This document shows positions 9,384 to 17,019 of a stretch of DNA of 64,000 nt, one piece after another. Origin of the DNA: DATARR01 sp034666985. Its GTDB lineage: Bacteria; Acidobacteriota; Thermoanaerobaculia; Multivoradales; UBA5704. The position numbers were made by a program, and so were the translations under genes. How positions within the stretch are numbered: the first letter of the stretch is position 1; each line of letters begins with the position of its first letter. Under the pieces are notes generated by a model. That model was not told where the DNA came from, ran no database searches, and saw only the letters and a program-made list of their open reading frames with translations. The stretch is taken from assembly GCA_034666985.1 (NCBI GenBank), contig JAXDKS010000016.1:50574-114573 (forward strand). The letters are read 5' to 3'.

Positions 9384-10574
9384 CTACTTCCGGTTCAACC
9401 ACTCCACCGCCCGCTTGATCCCGCCCAGGGTGAGGTCCTCCATGCGGAAGACCTCACCGATCCTCTTCAGGGTGGTCCGCCCGTAGGCTTCGGGCCAGTT
9501 CTCCTTCGGGATGGGATTGAGCCAGACGGAGTGGCGGAAGCGGTCGCGGAGGCGCTCGAGCCAGCGCAGGCTGGGCTCGGCGTCGCTCGTGCCCCAGGTG
9601 ATGGCGCCGCCGGGATAGAGGAGCTCCTCGGGCGCCATGGAGGCGTCGCCCAGGATCAGCAGGCGGGTCTCCGGCGAGCGCTGGAGGAGCTTCTCGACCG
9701 GCAGGGGGAGCCGCCGCTGCGCGTCCTTGTAGACCGTGCCGTAGATCGTGTTGTGGAAGAAGTAGGTGTCGCGCCGCTTGAAGCGATCCCGCACCTTGGC
9801 GAAGAGGAGACGCGTCAGCGCCACGTGGGGGATCATCGAGCTGCCGCCGTTGTCGATCAGCAGGATCACCTCGATGCGGTCGAGCAGGGCGCGGCGGAAG
9901 ACGAGGTCGATCTCGCCGCCGTTTCGCGCGCTCTCATAGATGGTCGCGTCGAGGTCCAACTCGTCGCGGGGTCCCGACGGCTTCAGGCTCTTCATCGACG
10001 CCAGGGCCTGTGACAGGTTGGCGTGGCTCAGGCTCTTGTCGTCCGAGTAGTCGATGTAGCGCCGCTCGCCGATCACCTTGAGGGCCGAGCCCTTGCCGCC
10101 TTTGCCGAAGACCCGGACGCCGCCGCTGGCGCTGCCCGAGTGGCCGAAAGGGGAGTTGCCGCCGGTGCCGATCCAGCGGCTGCCGCCCTGATGGGCTTCG
10201 GTCTGCTGGCGCATCGTCTCCCAGAAGCGCTTCATCAGCTCATCCGGCGGGAAGGTCCACATCGCGTGGGGTGGCAGCTCGCCCTTGCGCACCGCCGCCT
10301 TCAGCCACTCGCGGAACTGTGGCGTGTTGAACAGCTCCGGGTCCCCCTCGGCCACCCGCGGCAGGTCGAGGCCATAGAAGTGGAAGGCGAACGCCCGCTC
10401 GTAGGCGTCCATGTGCTCCACCCGGCGGACGAAGGCGAGGCGGGCGAAGAGGAAGAGGGAGTCGAGGTCCGGTGCCAGGCCGCGCTCCATCCCCTTGTAG
10501 AAGTCGATGGCGTCGGTCAGCGAGACCGGCACTCCGTACTCCCGCAGGCGGAGGATGAAGTCGTCGAGGAACAT
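9384..10574 (-). CDS. VWA domain-containing CoxE-like protein
   Basis: 396 residues if started at the ATG at 10574; an ATG at 10598 would add eight. The N-terminus MFLDDFILRLREYGVPVS and a helical region (about 1-150) match CoxE/VWA-containing proteins. A VWA-like segment follows with VILLIDNGGSSM (about 245), where a canonical DxSxS would be expected; here it is DNGGS, so metal binding may be altered. It pairs with the MoxR ATPase upstream, a widespread chaperone-like pair that matures metalloenzymes or complexes. The client is not evident. Confidence 0.85.
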   Translation of the reverse strand: MFLDDFILRLREYGVPVSLTDAIDFYKGMERGLAPDLDSLFLFARLAFVRRVEHMDAYERAFAFHFYGLDLPRVAEGDPELFNTPQFREWLKAAVRKGELPPHAMWTFPPDELMKRFWETMRQQTEAHQGGSRWIGTGGNSPFGHSGSASGGVRVFGKGGKGSALKVIGERRYIDYSDDKSLSHANLSQALASMKSLKPSGPRDELDLDATIYESARNGGEIDLVFRRALLDRIEVILLIDNGGSSMIPHVALTRLLFAKVRDRFKRRDTYFFHNTIYGTVYKDAQRRLPLPVEKLLQRSPETRLLILGDASMAPEELLYPGGAITWGTSDAEPSLRWLERLRDRFRHSVWLNPIPKENWPEAYGRTTLKRIGEVFRMEDLTLGGIKRAVEWLNRK

Positions 10575-10587
10575 GGGCGTCTCAGGC

Positions 10588-10637
10588 GGGACGAACACGG
10601 ACGAGCAGGGACGGTGACGGACGGGGAGAGGGCTTCT
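10588..10637. repeat. GGAC-periodic repeat, single arm
   Basis: The short gap between the MoxR and VWA genes contains ACGAACACGGACGAGCAGGGACGG, i.e. GGAC words at about 9-bp spacing. It resembles the left arm of the complete copy at 55.8 kb (AACACGGACGAGCAGGGACG). No opposing arm is present. Confidence 0.6.
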
Positions 10638-10645
10638 TCTTCATC

Positions 10646-11470
10646 TCAGTTCACCCGCGTCCTCTTCCCCCCGCTGCGGTAGGAGAGGATGTCCTCCGTC
10701 CGTTTCAGGAGAGTTCCGACGAAGGGCACGTTGAGGCGGTCCGGCGTCACCCGGGCGTGCTTCAGGGCTCCCAGCCAGTTGAGCAGCTCGGAGGTGGCGG
10801 GCGGCTTCTCGTAGCCCCTTCCCCGCAGCTCGTAGAAGATGCCGAGCGCCGCGTCCAGGAGACCGCGGTCGAGGTCCGGGAAGTGGAGGTTGACGATCTC
10901 CCGCATCTGCTCGGGGCTGGGGAAGGCGATGTGGTGGCAGTAGCAGCGGCGCAGGAACGGATCCGACAGCTCGCGCTTGGCGTTCGACGTGATGATGATC
11001 ACCGGCCGCTTCCTCGCGCCCACGACCTGATTGACCTCGCGGATGGTGAACTCGCAGTCCTCCAGCACGTCGAGCAGGTTGTCCTGCACGTCCGACTCCG
11101 TCTTGTCGATCTCGTCGAGCAGGAGCACCACCCGCTGGTCGCTGCGGAAGGCGCGGCCGATGGGGCCCCAGATGACGTAGTCGAAGAAGTTGTTGACGTC
11201 CCGGCCCGTCCCCGAGGTGCCGAAGCGGGCGTCGTTCAGGCGGAGCACCGTGTCCTGGACGTAGCAGGCTTCCTCGCCCTTGATGGTGGACTTGCAGCGC
11301 ATCACCTCGATGTTCATGCCGAGCGAGCGGCTGATCTCGAAGGCGAGCTGCGTCTTGCCCGTGCCGGCCTCGCCGGTGAGCAGCAGGGGCTTCTCCATGG
11401 CGATGGCCATGTTGACGATGGCCCCCAGCTCGGGGTCGAGGTAATAGCGTTCGGTGCTCTGGAACTCCAC
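10646..11470 (-). CDS. moxR: MoxR-family AAA+ ATPase
   Basis: 274 residues. Walker A GEAGTGKTQ at about 34-42, Walker B VVLLLDEIDKTESDVQ at about 113-128, sensor ITSNAKRELSDPFLRRC, and the family's C-terminal helical lid. MoxR ATPases act with VWA proteins to assemble or activate protein complexes in the cytoplasm. The VWA gene follows 71 bp downstream. The AAA+ core is complete. Confidence 0.93.
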   Translation of the reverse strand: MEFQSTERYYLDPELGAIVNMAIAMEKPLLLTGEAGTGKTQLAFEISRSLGMNIEVMRCKSTIKGEEACYVQDTVLRLNDARFGTSGTGRDVNNFFDYVIWGPIGRAFRSDQRVVLLLDEIDKTESDVQDNLLDVLEDCEFTIREVNQVVGARKRPVIIITSNAKRELSDPFLRRCYCHHIAFPSPEQMREIVNLHFPDLDRGLLDAALGIFYELRGRGYEKPPATSELLNWLGALKHARVTPDRLNVPFVGTLLKRTEDILSYRSGGKRTRVN

Positions 11471-11552
11471 GATGGCTCTCCTTCTTCTCCGGATGGGCCC
11501 GTGCCGCGGCCGTTTGGAAGCGCGCAGAGTCTACCAAAGCGGTCCTGCCCGC

Positions 11553-11675
11553 GATTGGACCCGCTCATCCCGCGTTTGGGGTCCATCTATTCTCGTTTGG
11601 GGTCCATCTCCGGAGGATGGAGCCCAAACGTCCCAGGCTGGACCCCAAACGGCTGTGGATGGGGCCCAAACGCAG
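11553..11675. repeat. Cluster of GTTTGGGGTCC inverted/direct repeats
   Basis: Within about 120 bp, CGTTTGGGGTCCATC occurs twice forward (from 11572 and from 11594) and its complement three times as GATGGAGCCCAAACG, CTGGACCCCAAACG and GATGGGGCCCAAACG. Positions 11594-11630 form a hairpin with an 8-bp outer and a 6-bp inner stem. The cluster sits upstream of the moxR start (leftward) and of the gene at 11872 (rightward), so it may be regulatory. Confidence 0.75.
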
Positions 11676-11724
11676 TTCATGATGGAGATTATACGGTAAG
11701 AGTGGAGATACTCGTGTTTAGGTG

Positions 11725-11753
11725 TTGACAAGGATGATTCGCTGTGTTTAGAT
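11725..11753 (+). promoter_or_regulatory. Candidate sigma-70-type promoter
   Basis: TTGACA at 11725-11730 is followed after 17 bp by TTAGAT at 11748-11753. The -35 is perfect and the -10 weak. It would serve the gene starting at 11872 with a leader of roughly 110 nt. GTGTTTAG occurs twice here, at the -10 and 33 bp earlier, possibly an operator. Confidence 0.4.
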
Positions 11754-11871
11754 GTGGATCGAAGTCATGGAGCTGGCTCGCAGTCAAGTTGCCAGGCCGC
11801 GGAAAGGGAGCGAATGGGTCGCTCTCGCCGCTTCTGGATAAACCGTTGCACGTTTTGAAAGGAGAAGGAGT

Positions 11872-12258
11872 ATGGCTGCCACAGGTTTTTCGTTTGCGGA
11901 GAAGACCAGCCGCTGGGCGGTGCTGGTCACGAACGTCAAGGAGATTTTGCCCGATGTGCCCCATCTCACGGACGACGTCGGGTCCTTGGAGCGGCTGGTC
12001 GGGGAGGGGAGGGTGCTCGAGAGCCGGCAGGACGACCTGCGGTCCCAGTTCCAGGAGAACACGAAGAAGATCAAGGCCCTGATCTCTCAGGGGGAGACGC
12101 TGCGTGGACGCCTGACCGCGGGCCTCCAGTCGAAGTTCGGCTTCCGCAGTGAGACGCTGCTGAAGTTTGGCGTGAAGCCGCGCCGGGCGCCGCGGCGCAA
12201 GGCGGCGGAGAAGCCGGTGCCGCAGCCGGCTACGACGCCGACGACGAACACGAAGTAG
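11872..12258 (+). CDS. Small hypothetical protein with basic C-terminus
   Basis: 128 residues; ribosome site GGAGAAGGAG just before the ATG. Residues 1-90 are mostly helical (VTNVKEILPDVPHLTDDVGSLE, then a QENTKKIKALISQGETLRGRL coiled-coil-like stretch). The C-terminus is rich in Arg, Lys, Pro and Thr (VKPRRAPRRKAAEKP), suggesting nucleic-acid or membrane contact. Not recognised. It has its own promoter candidate and a strong terminator, so it is a single-gene unit and probably well expressed. Confidence 0.75.
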   Translation: MAATGFSFAEKTSRWAVLVTNVKEILPDVPHLTDDVGSLERLVGEGRVLESRQDDLRSQFQENTKKIKALISQGETLRGRLTAGLQSKFGFRSETLLKFGVKPRRAPRRKAAEKPVPQPATTPTTNTK

Positions 12259-12270
12259 TCCGATCGTGAT

Positions 12271-12296
12271 GGGGGGCCGCGAGGCCCCCCATTTTT
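12271..12296 (+). terminator. Rho-independent terminator
   Basis: Perfect 8-bp stem GGGGGGCC/GGCCCCCC with a GCGA tetraloop, followed by A and TTTTT. It lies 12 bp after the stop of the 128-residue gene. Confidence 0.9.
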
Positions 12297-12326
12297 GTCA
12301 CTCTCCTCAGCAACTGGCTCGCATTT

Positions 12327-12332
12327 TATAAT
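12327..12332 (+). promoter_or_regulatory. Candidate -10 element
   Basis: A perfect TATAAT in an A/T-rich pocket between the terminator and the secreted-protein gene at 12445. No good -35 sits 16-18 bp upstream, so it is weak evidence. Confidence 0.3.
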
Positions 12333-12444
12333 TACCTGCACTCTATGGGTTGGGGATGCTTCGGCCACGGTAGCGGATCGCGGCGCGTCCCCAGCCAAAC
12401 ACCCTGGCCTCGGGTTGGCCAAGCAGAAGCAAAGGAGAAGAAGG

Positions 12445-13167
12445 ATGAGGAAAATGCAGCAGATCGTAAAAGGCGTGGCGCTCGTGGCCCTCGGCCTGGC
12501 GCTCGCCTCCGGGGCAGTCTACGCGCAAGCGCCGTGCAACGTGCCGGACAACGGCACGGGCACGGTGACGCTCCCCCCTGCGGGTTGCCAGTATCTCAGT
12601 CCCAGTCAGGTCCACATGATCATCAACGGCCTGCCGCCTGGCACCACCATCATCCTGGGGCCGAGCCACAGGGATTTCTTCTGCCGTCAGTCGACGAGCA
12701 CCGGTCCCTGCATCGTGGGCGGCGGGCCTCTCGGCGGTGAGGTGGAGAACTTCAACTCGACCGTGGTGTTCCAGTTGAGCGGCACCGGTTCGCTGAGCGG
12801 CTGGAACCGCACGGTGACCATCCCCCTGGCAGTCCAGGTCGCCACCGCTCCGCGCACGCCCGGCGCTCCGACGCAGACTTTCAACACCAACATGGAGCGC
12901 ATCCAGGGCTCGATCACCAACGATCCTGACTTCGACTCTCTTGAAATCGTGGGCGGCACGGCCAATGGGTTCCCGAGCCCCGGCTCGACCACGCTGACGC
13001 GCCAGTCCAACGGCACCTTCAACGTCAGCAGCAGGTTCAACGTCGCCTACAGCATCCGGTTCATCGGCGCGGCCGGCGGCAAGCTCGCCGGGCTCTCCGG
13101 CAGCACCGACGGCACGGTGAGCATGTCGGCGGTGTCCGGGCAGAGCACCAGCCCTGCGACGAAGTAG
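12445..13167 (+). CDS. Secreted hypothetical protein
   Basis: 240 residues from ATG at 12445, preceded by AAGGAGAAG. Signal peptide about 1-27 (ending VYAQA). The mature protein is rich in Thr, Ser, Gly and Asn and probably beta-structured. It has four Cys in two pairs (CNVPDN...GCQYL and FFCRQSTSTGPC), likely disulfides outside the cytoplasm. No family recognised. There is a long untranslated leader after the possible -10 at 12327. Confidence 0.75.
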   Translation: MRKMQQIVKGVALVALGLALASGAVYAQAPCNVPDNGTGTVTLPPAGCQYLSPSQVHMIINGLPPGTTIILGPSHRDFFCRQSTSTGPCIVGGGPLGGEVENFNSTVVFQLSGTGSLSGWNRTVTIPLAVQVATAPRTPGAPTQTFNTNMERIQGSITNDPDFDSLEIVGGTANGFPSPGSTTLTRQSNGTFNVSSRFNVAYSIRFIGAAGGKLAGLSGSTDGTVSMSAVSGQSTSPATK

Positions 13168-13245
13168 GGCTCCGATCCCTGCTTCTGCTTTCAAGCCGGG
13201 CGGCGGCGGCGGTCCGCCGTCCGGCCCTTGGTAGGATTTCCGCGC

Positions 13246-16011
13246 GTGAACCCTCTCTCCCAAGCCGCCCTTCGGCATCCCGGCCGGACGCTGATTGCCG
13301 TAGCCCTGCTCACGGCGGCGGCGGCTCCGGGCCTCGCTCGTCTGGAGCTGCGCACGGACGGCCAGGCGCTGGTCCCACCTCGGGCGGCGGCCGTGGTCTA
13401 CGACCGCGAGGTCCGCCGCCGGTTCGGCATTCGCGATCCGATGGTGGTGGTGGTGCGGGCGGAGCGTCCGGAAGGGATCTTCCACCCCGGGACCCTGCGC
13501 CGGGTGCGGGACCTCACGGCGGCGCTGGCGCGGATTCCGGAGATCGGGCCGGCTGGCGTCACCAGCCTCGCCACGGAGCAGGGATTCCGGTTCCGTCCCG
13601 GGACGCTCCAGCATCGCACCTTCCTCGATCTCCTTCCCGCAACCCCCGCGGCTCTGGCCGAGCTCCGCTCGGACCTGGCGCGGATCGGCGTCTACGACGG
13701 CGTCCTGTTGGGCAGGGGAGGAAAGGCCGCGGCCGTGGTGGTGGGCGTGCCGCCGGGTGCGGACCGCCAGTCCCTCTGGAATCAGGTGCGATCGATCGCG
13801 GCGGTCTACGACGGAGATGGCGACCGCGTCGAGGTGTTGGGGGCGCCCGTGGCCGAGACGCTGCTGGGGAGTCACATCCTGGCTGATCTGGGCCTTCCGG
13901 CCTCCTGGCTGGGTGCCGAGGCGGAGGGCGCTGGCCGCCGGATCGGGCTGGTGCCCGCCTCGCTGGCGATGATGGCGCTGGTCTTCCTGATCGGCTTCCG
14001 GCGGCCGGCGGCGGCCGTGCTGCCACTCGCCAAGGTGGGGATCTGCCTCGTCCTGGTGTTCGGCTTCATGGGCTGGCTTGGGGTGCCCGTCTATCTCACG
14101 ACGGCGGTGCTGCCGGTCCTTCTGCTCGCGGTGGGGACGGCGAGCGAAATCCATCTTTTCCGCCGTTTCGGAGCCCTTCACCGCGAGCGTCCGCAGGCCT
14201 CAGGCTCCGAGCTGGCCGGCGCGGCCGTGGAGGAGGTCGAGGCGCCCGTGCTGCAGGCGGCGGCTACCACGGCGGTGGGGTTCCTGTCGTTCTCCCTCTC
14301 GTCCATCGGCCCGGTGCGGATCTTCGGGCTCTTCGCGGGCGCGGGCGTCCTCCTCTGTCTGCTGGGATCGCTCGCCGCCACGCCGGCCGTCCTCGCCCTG
14401 ATACCGCTAGGATGGATCTCTCCGCGGAGAACGGGATTCAATCCCACGGCAGGTGGATTTTTCCGCCGGATCGCCCTCTTCGCCGTCCGCCATCGCCGGG
14501 CCGTGCTGGCCGTGGCCGCGGCCGTGGCGCTGCTGGCCCTGGACGGCGTGCGCCGGGTGGCCGTGCAGGACAGTTGGGTGGACGGCTTCGCTCCGGGGAG
14601 CGACTTCGCCCGCGCCATGCGGCGGTTCGACCGCGACTTCGCCGGCGCCCACGTCCTCCAGGTGGTGGTGGAGACGGAGCCGCTCCGCCGAACCGGCGAG
14701 GTGGCGGGCGGCGCGGTGGGGGACCGGACCCTGACGCTACCGGTTTCTGCCGGGATCTCCAAACCGCAGCTCCTTGGGAGCTTCCTCGAGATCGATGGGC
14801 CCCGAGGGGGAGCGTCCCCATCTCGGCGATGGTCGTCCTGGGTGGAGACGGCCCGGGTCGAGAGGGACCAGATCGTCCTGGGCTGGCCTGTCACGGGAGG
14901 CTCGCCCCGATTCTGGCTGATGCCTCGTCCCGGGGACCGGGTCGGCTGGACGCTGCGCGGCGAGCCGCTCACCAAGCCGGCCGTGTTGGGGCGGGTCCGG
15001 GACCTGGAGCGTTTTCTGGCCGGGCGGGCCGGGGTAGGCGGCGTGCTGGGGCCGGCACGGTTCCTGGAGACGGCCGCCTTCCTCACCCAGCCGGACGATC
15101 CGAGCTCGCGGAGGCTGCCGGAGTCGCCCGAGGCGGCGCGCATCCTCTGGCACAACGCCGGGCAGGTGCTGGGCCCGGAGCGGCTGCACAGGATCGTGGA
15201 CTCCGATCACGCTCACGGGCTGGTGACGGTCTTCCTCCGGGGCTCCAACTTCGTCGACACCGCCCGGCTGATGGCCGACCTCCGAGCCTGGGAACGGCGA
15301 AGCCTGGCGCCATCCGGCGTGCGCCTGGGGTTCGCGGGCGACGTGGCCGTGAGCCAGTCGCTGATCGGCGCCGTGGTGACCACGCAGGTGGAATCGCTGG
15401 CCCTGTCGCTCCTGGGCATCTTCGCCGTGACGGCGTGGCTCGCGCGGTCGTGGCGGCGTGGTGGGTTGTGCGTCGTGCCGGCGGCCTTCGCGGTGCTCCT
15501 CGACTTCGCGGCCATGGGCTGGCTGGGCATTCCCCTGGGAGTGGCCACCTCCATGTTTGCCGGCATGACGCTGGGGGTGGGCGTCGACTACGCGATTCAT
15601 CTCCTGGCGCGGGCTTCACGCCTGCGGCGGCAGGGGCTGGGAGATGAGACCGCTCTCGCCTCGGCGCTGGCGGCGACGGGCCCTGCCATCCTCATCGACT
15701 CGGCGAGCAGCATCCTGGGCTTCGCCGTGCTGCTCCTCTCCCAGGTGCCGGCGAACCACCGCCTCGGCGGACTGCTGTCGCTGAGCCTGGGAGTCTGCGT
15801 CCTCGCGACCCTGTGGGTGGTGCCGGCTCTCGCCGCACTCGGGGAGGAGCGGCGTTGGCCGGCTCGAAAGCGTAGTACCGTGCTCGGGGGGCCGCGAGGC
15901 TCCCTGCTTCCCAAGGAGCCCGCTCATCCATCCCGCCGACCGCGAGATCCTCGACCATTTCCTCCGCATCCGCGAGCGGACGATCGACCTGCTGGTCCGC
16001 ATCCCGGATGA
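13246..16011 (+). CDS. MMPL-family RND transporter
   Basis: About 921 residues from the GTG at 13246; a TTG at 13228 is an alternative. Two repeated halves each contain a membrane helix, a large periplasmic domain and five or six clustered helices. The halves are marked by VGTASEIHLFRRF and LGVGVDYAIHLLARA, which correspond to the acidic TM4 motif; Asp is present in the second half and Glu in the first. Proteins of this type export lipids or hydrophobic compounds with proton-motive force. The last 50 residues (from about ARKRSTVLGG) are Pro/Arg-rich and overlap the next gene, so the true end may be degenerate. Substrate unknown. Confidence 0.85.
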   Translation: MNPLSQAALRHPGRTLIAVALLTAAAAPGLARLELRTDGQALVPPRAAAVVYDREVRRRFGIRDPMVVVVRAERPEGIFHPGTLRRVRDLTAALARIPEIGPAGVTSLATEQGFRFRPGTLQHRTFLDLLPATPAALAELRSDLARIGVYDGVLLGRGGKAAAVVVGVPPGADRQSLWNQVRSIAAVYDGDGDRVEVLGAPVAETLLGSHILADLGLPASWLGAEAEGAGRRIGLVPASLAMMALVFLIGFRRPAAAVLPLAKVGICLVLVFGFMGWLGVPVYLTTAVLPVLLLAVGTASEIHLFRRFGALHRERPQASGSELAGAAVEEVEAPVLQAAATTAVGFLSFSLSSIGPVRIFGLFAGAGVLLCLLGSLAATPAVLALIPLGWISPRRTGFNPTAGGFFRRIALFAVRHRRAVLAVAAAVALLALDGVRRVAVQDSWVDGFAPGSDFARAMRRFDRDFAGAHVLQVVVETEPLRRTGEVAGGAVGDRTLTLPVSAGISKPQLLGSFLEIDGPRGGASPSRRWSSWVETARVERDQIVLGWPVTGGSPRFWLMPRPGDRVGWTLRGEPLTKPAVLGRVRDLERFLAGRAGVGGVLGPARFLETAAFLTQPDDPSSRRLPESPEAARILWHNAGQVLGPERLHRIVDSDHAHGLVTVFLRGSNFVDTARLMADLRAWERRSLAPSGVRLGFAGDVAVSQSLIGAVVTTQVESLALSLLGIFAVTAWLARSWRRGGLCVVPAAFAVLLDFAAMGWLGIPLGVATSMFAGMTLGVGVDYAIHLLARASRLRRQGLGDETALASALAATGPAILIDSASSILGFAVLLLSQVPANHRLGGLLSLSLGVCVLATLWVVPALAALGEERRWPARKRSTVLGGPRGSLLPKEPAHPSRRPRDPRPFPPHPRADDRPAGPHPG

Positions 16012-16396
16012 GCTGCTCGACCGCACCGCGCCCGGGGAGGTCCTCCCCACCCGCCGCTGGTTCCTCCACATCGCCCAGACGATCGACGGCTGGATGGACG
16101 AGCTGATGGGCGACGGCGGCGGCAGGCCCAAATACCGGCCCGATCGCGACGGCCTCGTCGAAGCCCTCCGCCTCTCCGCCCGCCGTCTCGTCACCTTCTT
16201 CGAAGCGGACGACGGCCGGAAGATGGCGGAGGTCTACGAGACCACCCGGAGCGACGACGTCACGCCCGTGGTCTGGACCGGCCGCGACCGGGTCCTCTAC
16301 CTCACCGACCACGAAGTCCACCACCGCGCCAAAATCGTCCTCGCTCTGCGCCAGTGGGGTTTCGGGGACATCCCGCCGATGCCGCTGGACTGGTAG
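15926..16396 (+). CDS. DinB_2-type four-helix protein (non-canonical start)
   Basis: The conserved frame starts IHPADREILDHFLRIRERT and runs to a Trp at 16396. It has the DinB-like metal-binding pattern LHIAQTIDGW, then HEVHHRAKIVLALRQWG near the end. No ATG, GTG or TTG is in frame before the conserved N-terminus. A perfect AAGGAG (15913-15918) sits 7 bp before ATC at 15926, so an ATC start or a sequencing frameshift joining it to the upstream gene are the options. It overlaps the transporter gene by about 86 bp. DinB-family proteins are often thiol-dependent enzymes; the role here is unknown. Confidence 0.65.
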   Translation: MHPADREILDHFLRIRERTIDLLVRIPDELLDRTAPGEVLPTRRWFLHIAQTIDGWMDELMGDGGGRPKYRPDRDGLVEALRLSARRLVTFFEADDGRKMAEVYETTRSDDVTPVVWTGRDRVLYLTDHEVHHRAKIVLALRQWGFGDIPPMPLDW

Positions 16397-16459
16397 GAGC
16401 GAAGCTGGTAAGGATTCGTTACAAGTTGCCTCCTCGGCCAGCTCAGCGCGAGTGGAGGC

Positions 16460-16783
16460 TTACTCACCTTTAGCCTCCACGGCCCATTCCTGCAACTTTT
16501 GCCGCAGCTCTTCTTTGCTGGGCAGGTAGAGGCGGTATTCCCGCGCATGGATGTTGGCGTCACGAGGCAAGGTGATTTCGACCAGCGCTTCGTTCTTTTT
16601 CTTGCACAGGACAATGCCAATGGTGGCGTTTTCGCCGTCGATTATGCCGAGCAGGAAGACGTAATGAGACCAGCTCAGGGTGAAGGGGCGTGCCTGGGCG
16701 TTCGGGAACTGGTCAGACCGTGACGGGCCTTTCACGCCGGACCGTGACTTTGCGGCAATCTGCTTCTTGGTGGCGGCAGTCAA
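16460..16783 (-). pseudogene. yhcG/DUF1016-type nuclease remnant with internal deletion
   Basis: About 107 codons. ARPFTLSWSHYVFLLGI is the conserved tryptophan-rich motif of the DUF1016 N-terminal domain. It is followed immediately by GENATIGIVLCKKKNEALVEI and LPSKEELRQKLQEW, which belong to the far C-terminal PDDEXK nuclease region. The family is normally about 350 residues, so some 200 residues between the two are missing, including most nuclease core residues. The frame stays open, suggesting a clean deletion rather than random decay. The start (TTG) is doubtful. Confidence 0.75.
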
Positions 16784-16809
16784 TCGCCCAGACGGTGTCT
16801 GGGCGATTG
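16781..16809. repeat. Perfect 13-bp hairpin
   Basis: CAATCGCCCAGAC and its exact complement are separated by GGT. It straddles the nominal start of the yhcG-like remnant. No T-run follows on either strand. Confidence 0.7.
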
Positions 16810-16841
16810 GTGCAGACGCGGTCCGCGCTCTCGCGAGGACT

Positions 16842-16867
16842 GGGGGGCATCCCTCGGGATGCCCCCC
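16842..16867. repeat. Perfect 12-bp hairpin
   Basis: GGGGGGCATCCC and its complement are separated by TC. It lies between the yhcG remnant and the wax ester synthase gene, with no T-run. Terminator-like or the trace of a mobile-element end are both possible. Confidence 0.7.
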
Positions 16868-17019
16868 GGCGACCGCACCCGATCACCTCCTCTTGAAGGA
16901 TTGACGGCCCCCGAAGGGGTCCACCCATAAAGGTGCCTCCGGAGAGCGCGGAGGGGACTTGCCGCCGGGCAGGGGGGCGTCCCCTCGGTGTAGACTTCCC
17001 CGCTGAGAGGACCTTCCCC

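Noticed and set aside
11836..11850. Sigma-54-like GG-N10-GC site (CTGGATAAACCGTTGCA) before the gene at 11872
   Set aside because: Spacing is right, but a start 12 bp downstream would fall inside the ribosome site, leaving almost no leader, and a TTGACA promoter is better placed.
16842..16867. Intrinsic terminator for the yhcG remnant or the wax ester synthase gene
   Set aside because: No T-run on either strand and it lies upstream of both reading frames' starts.
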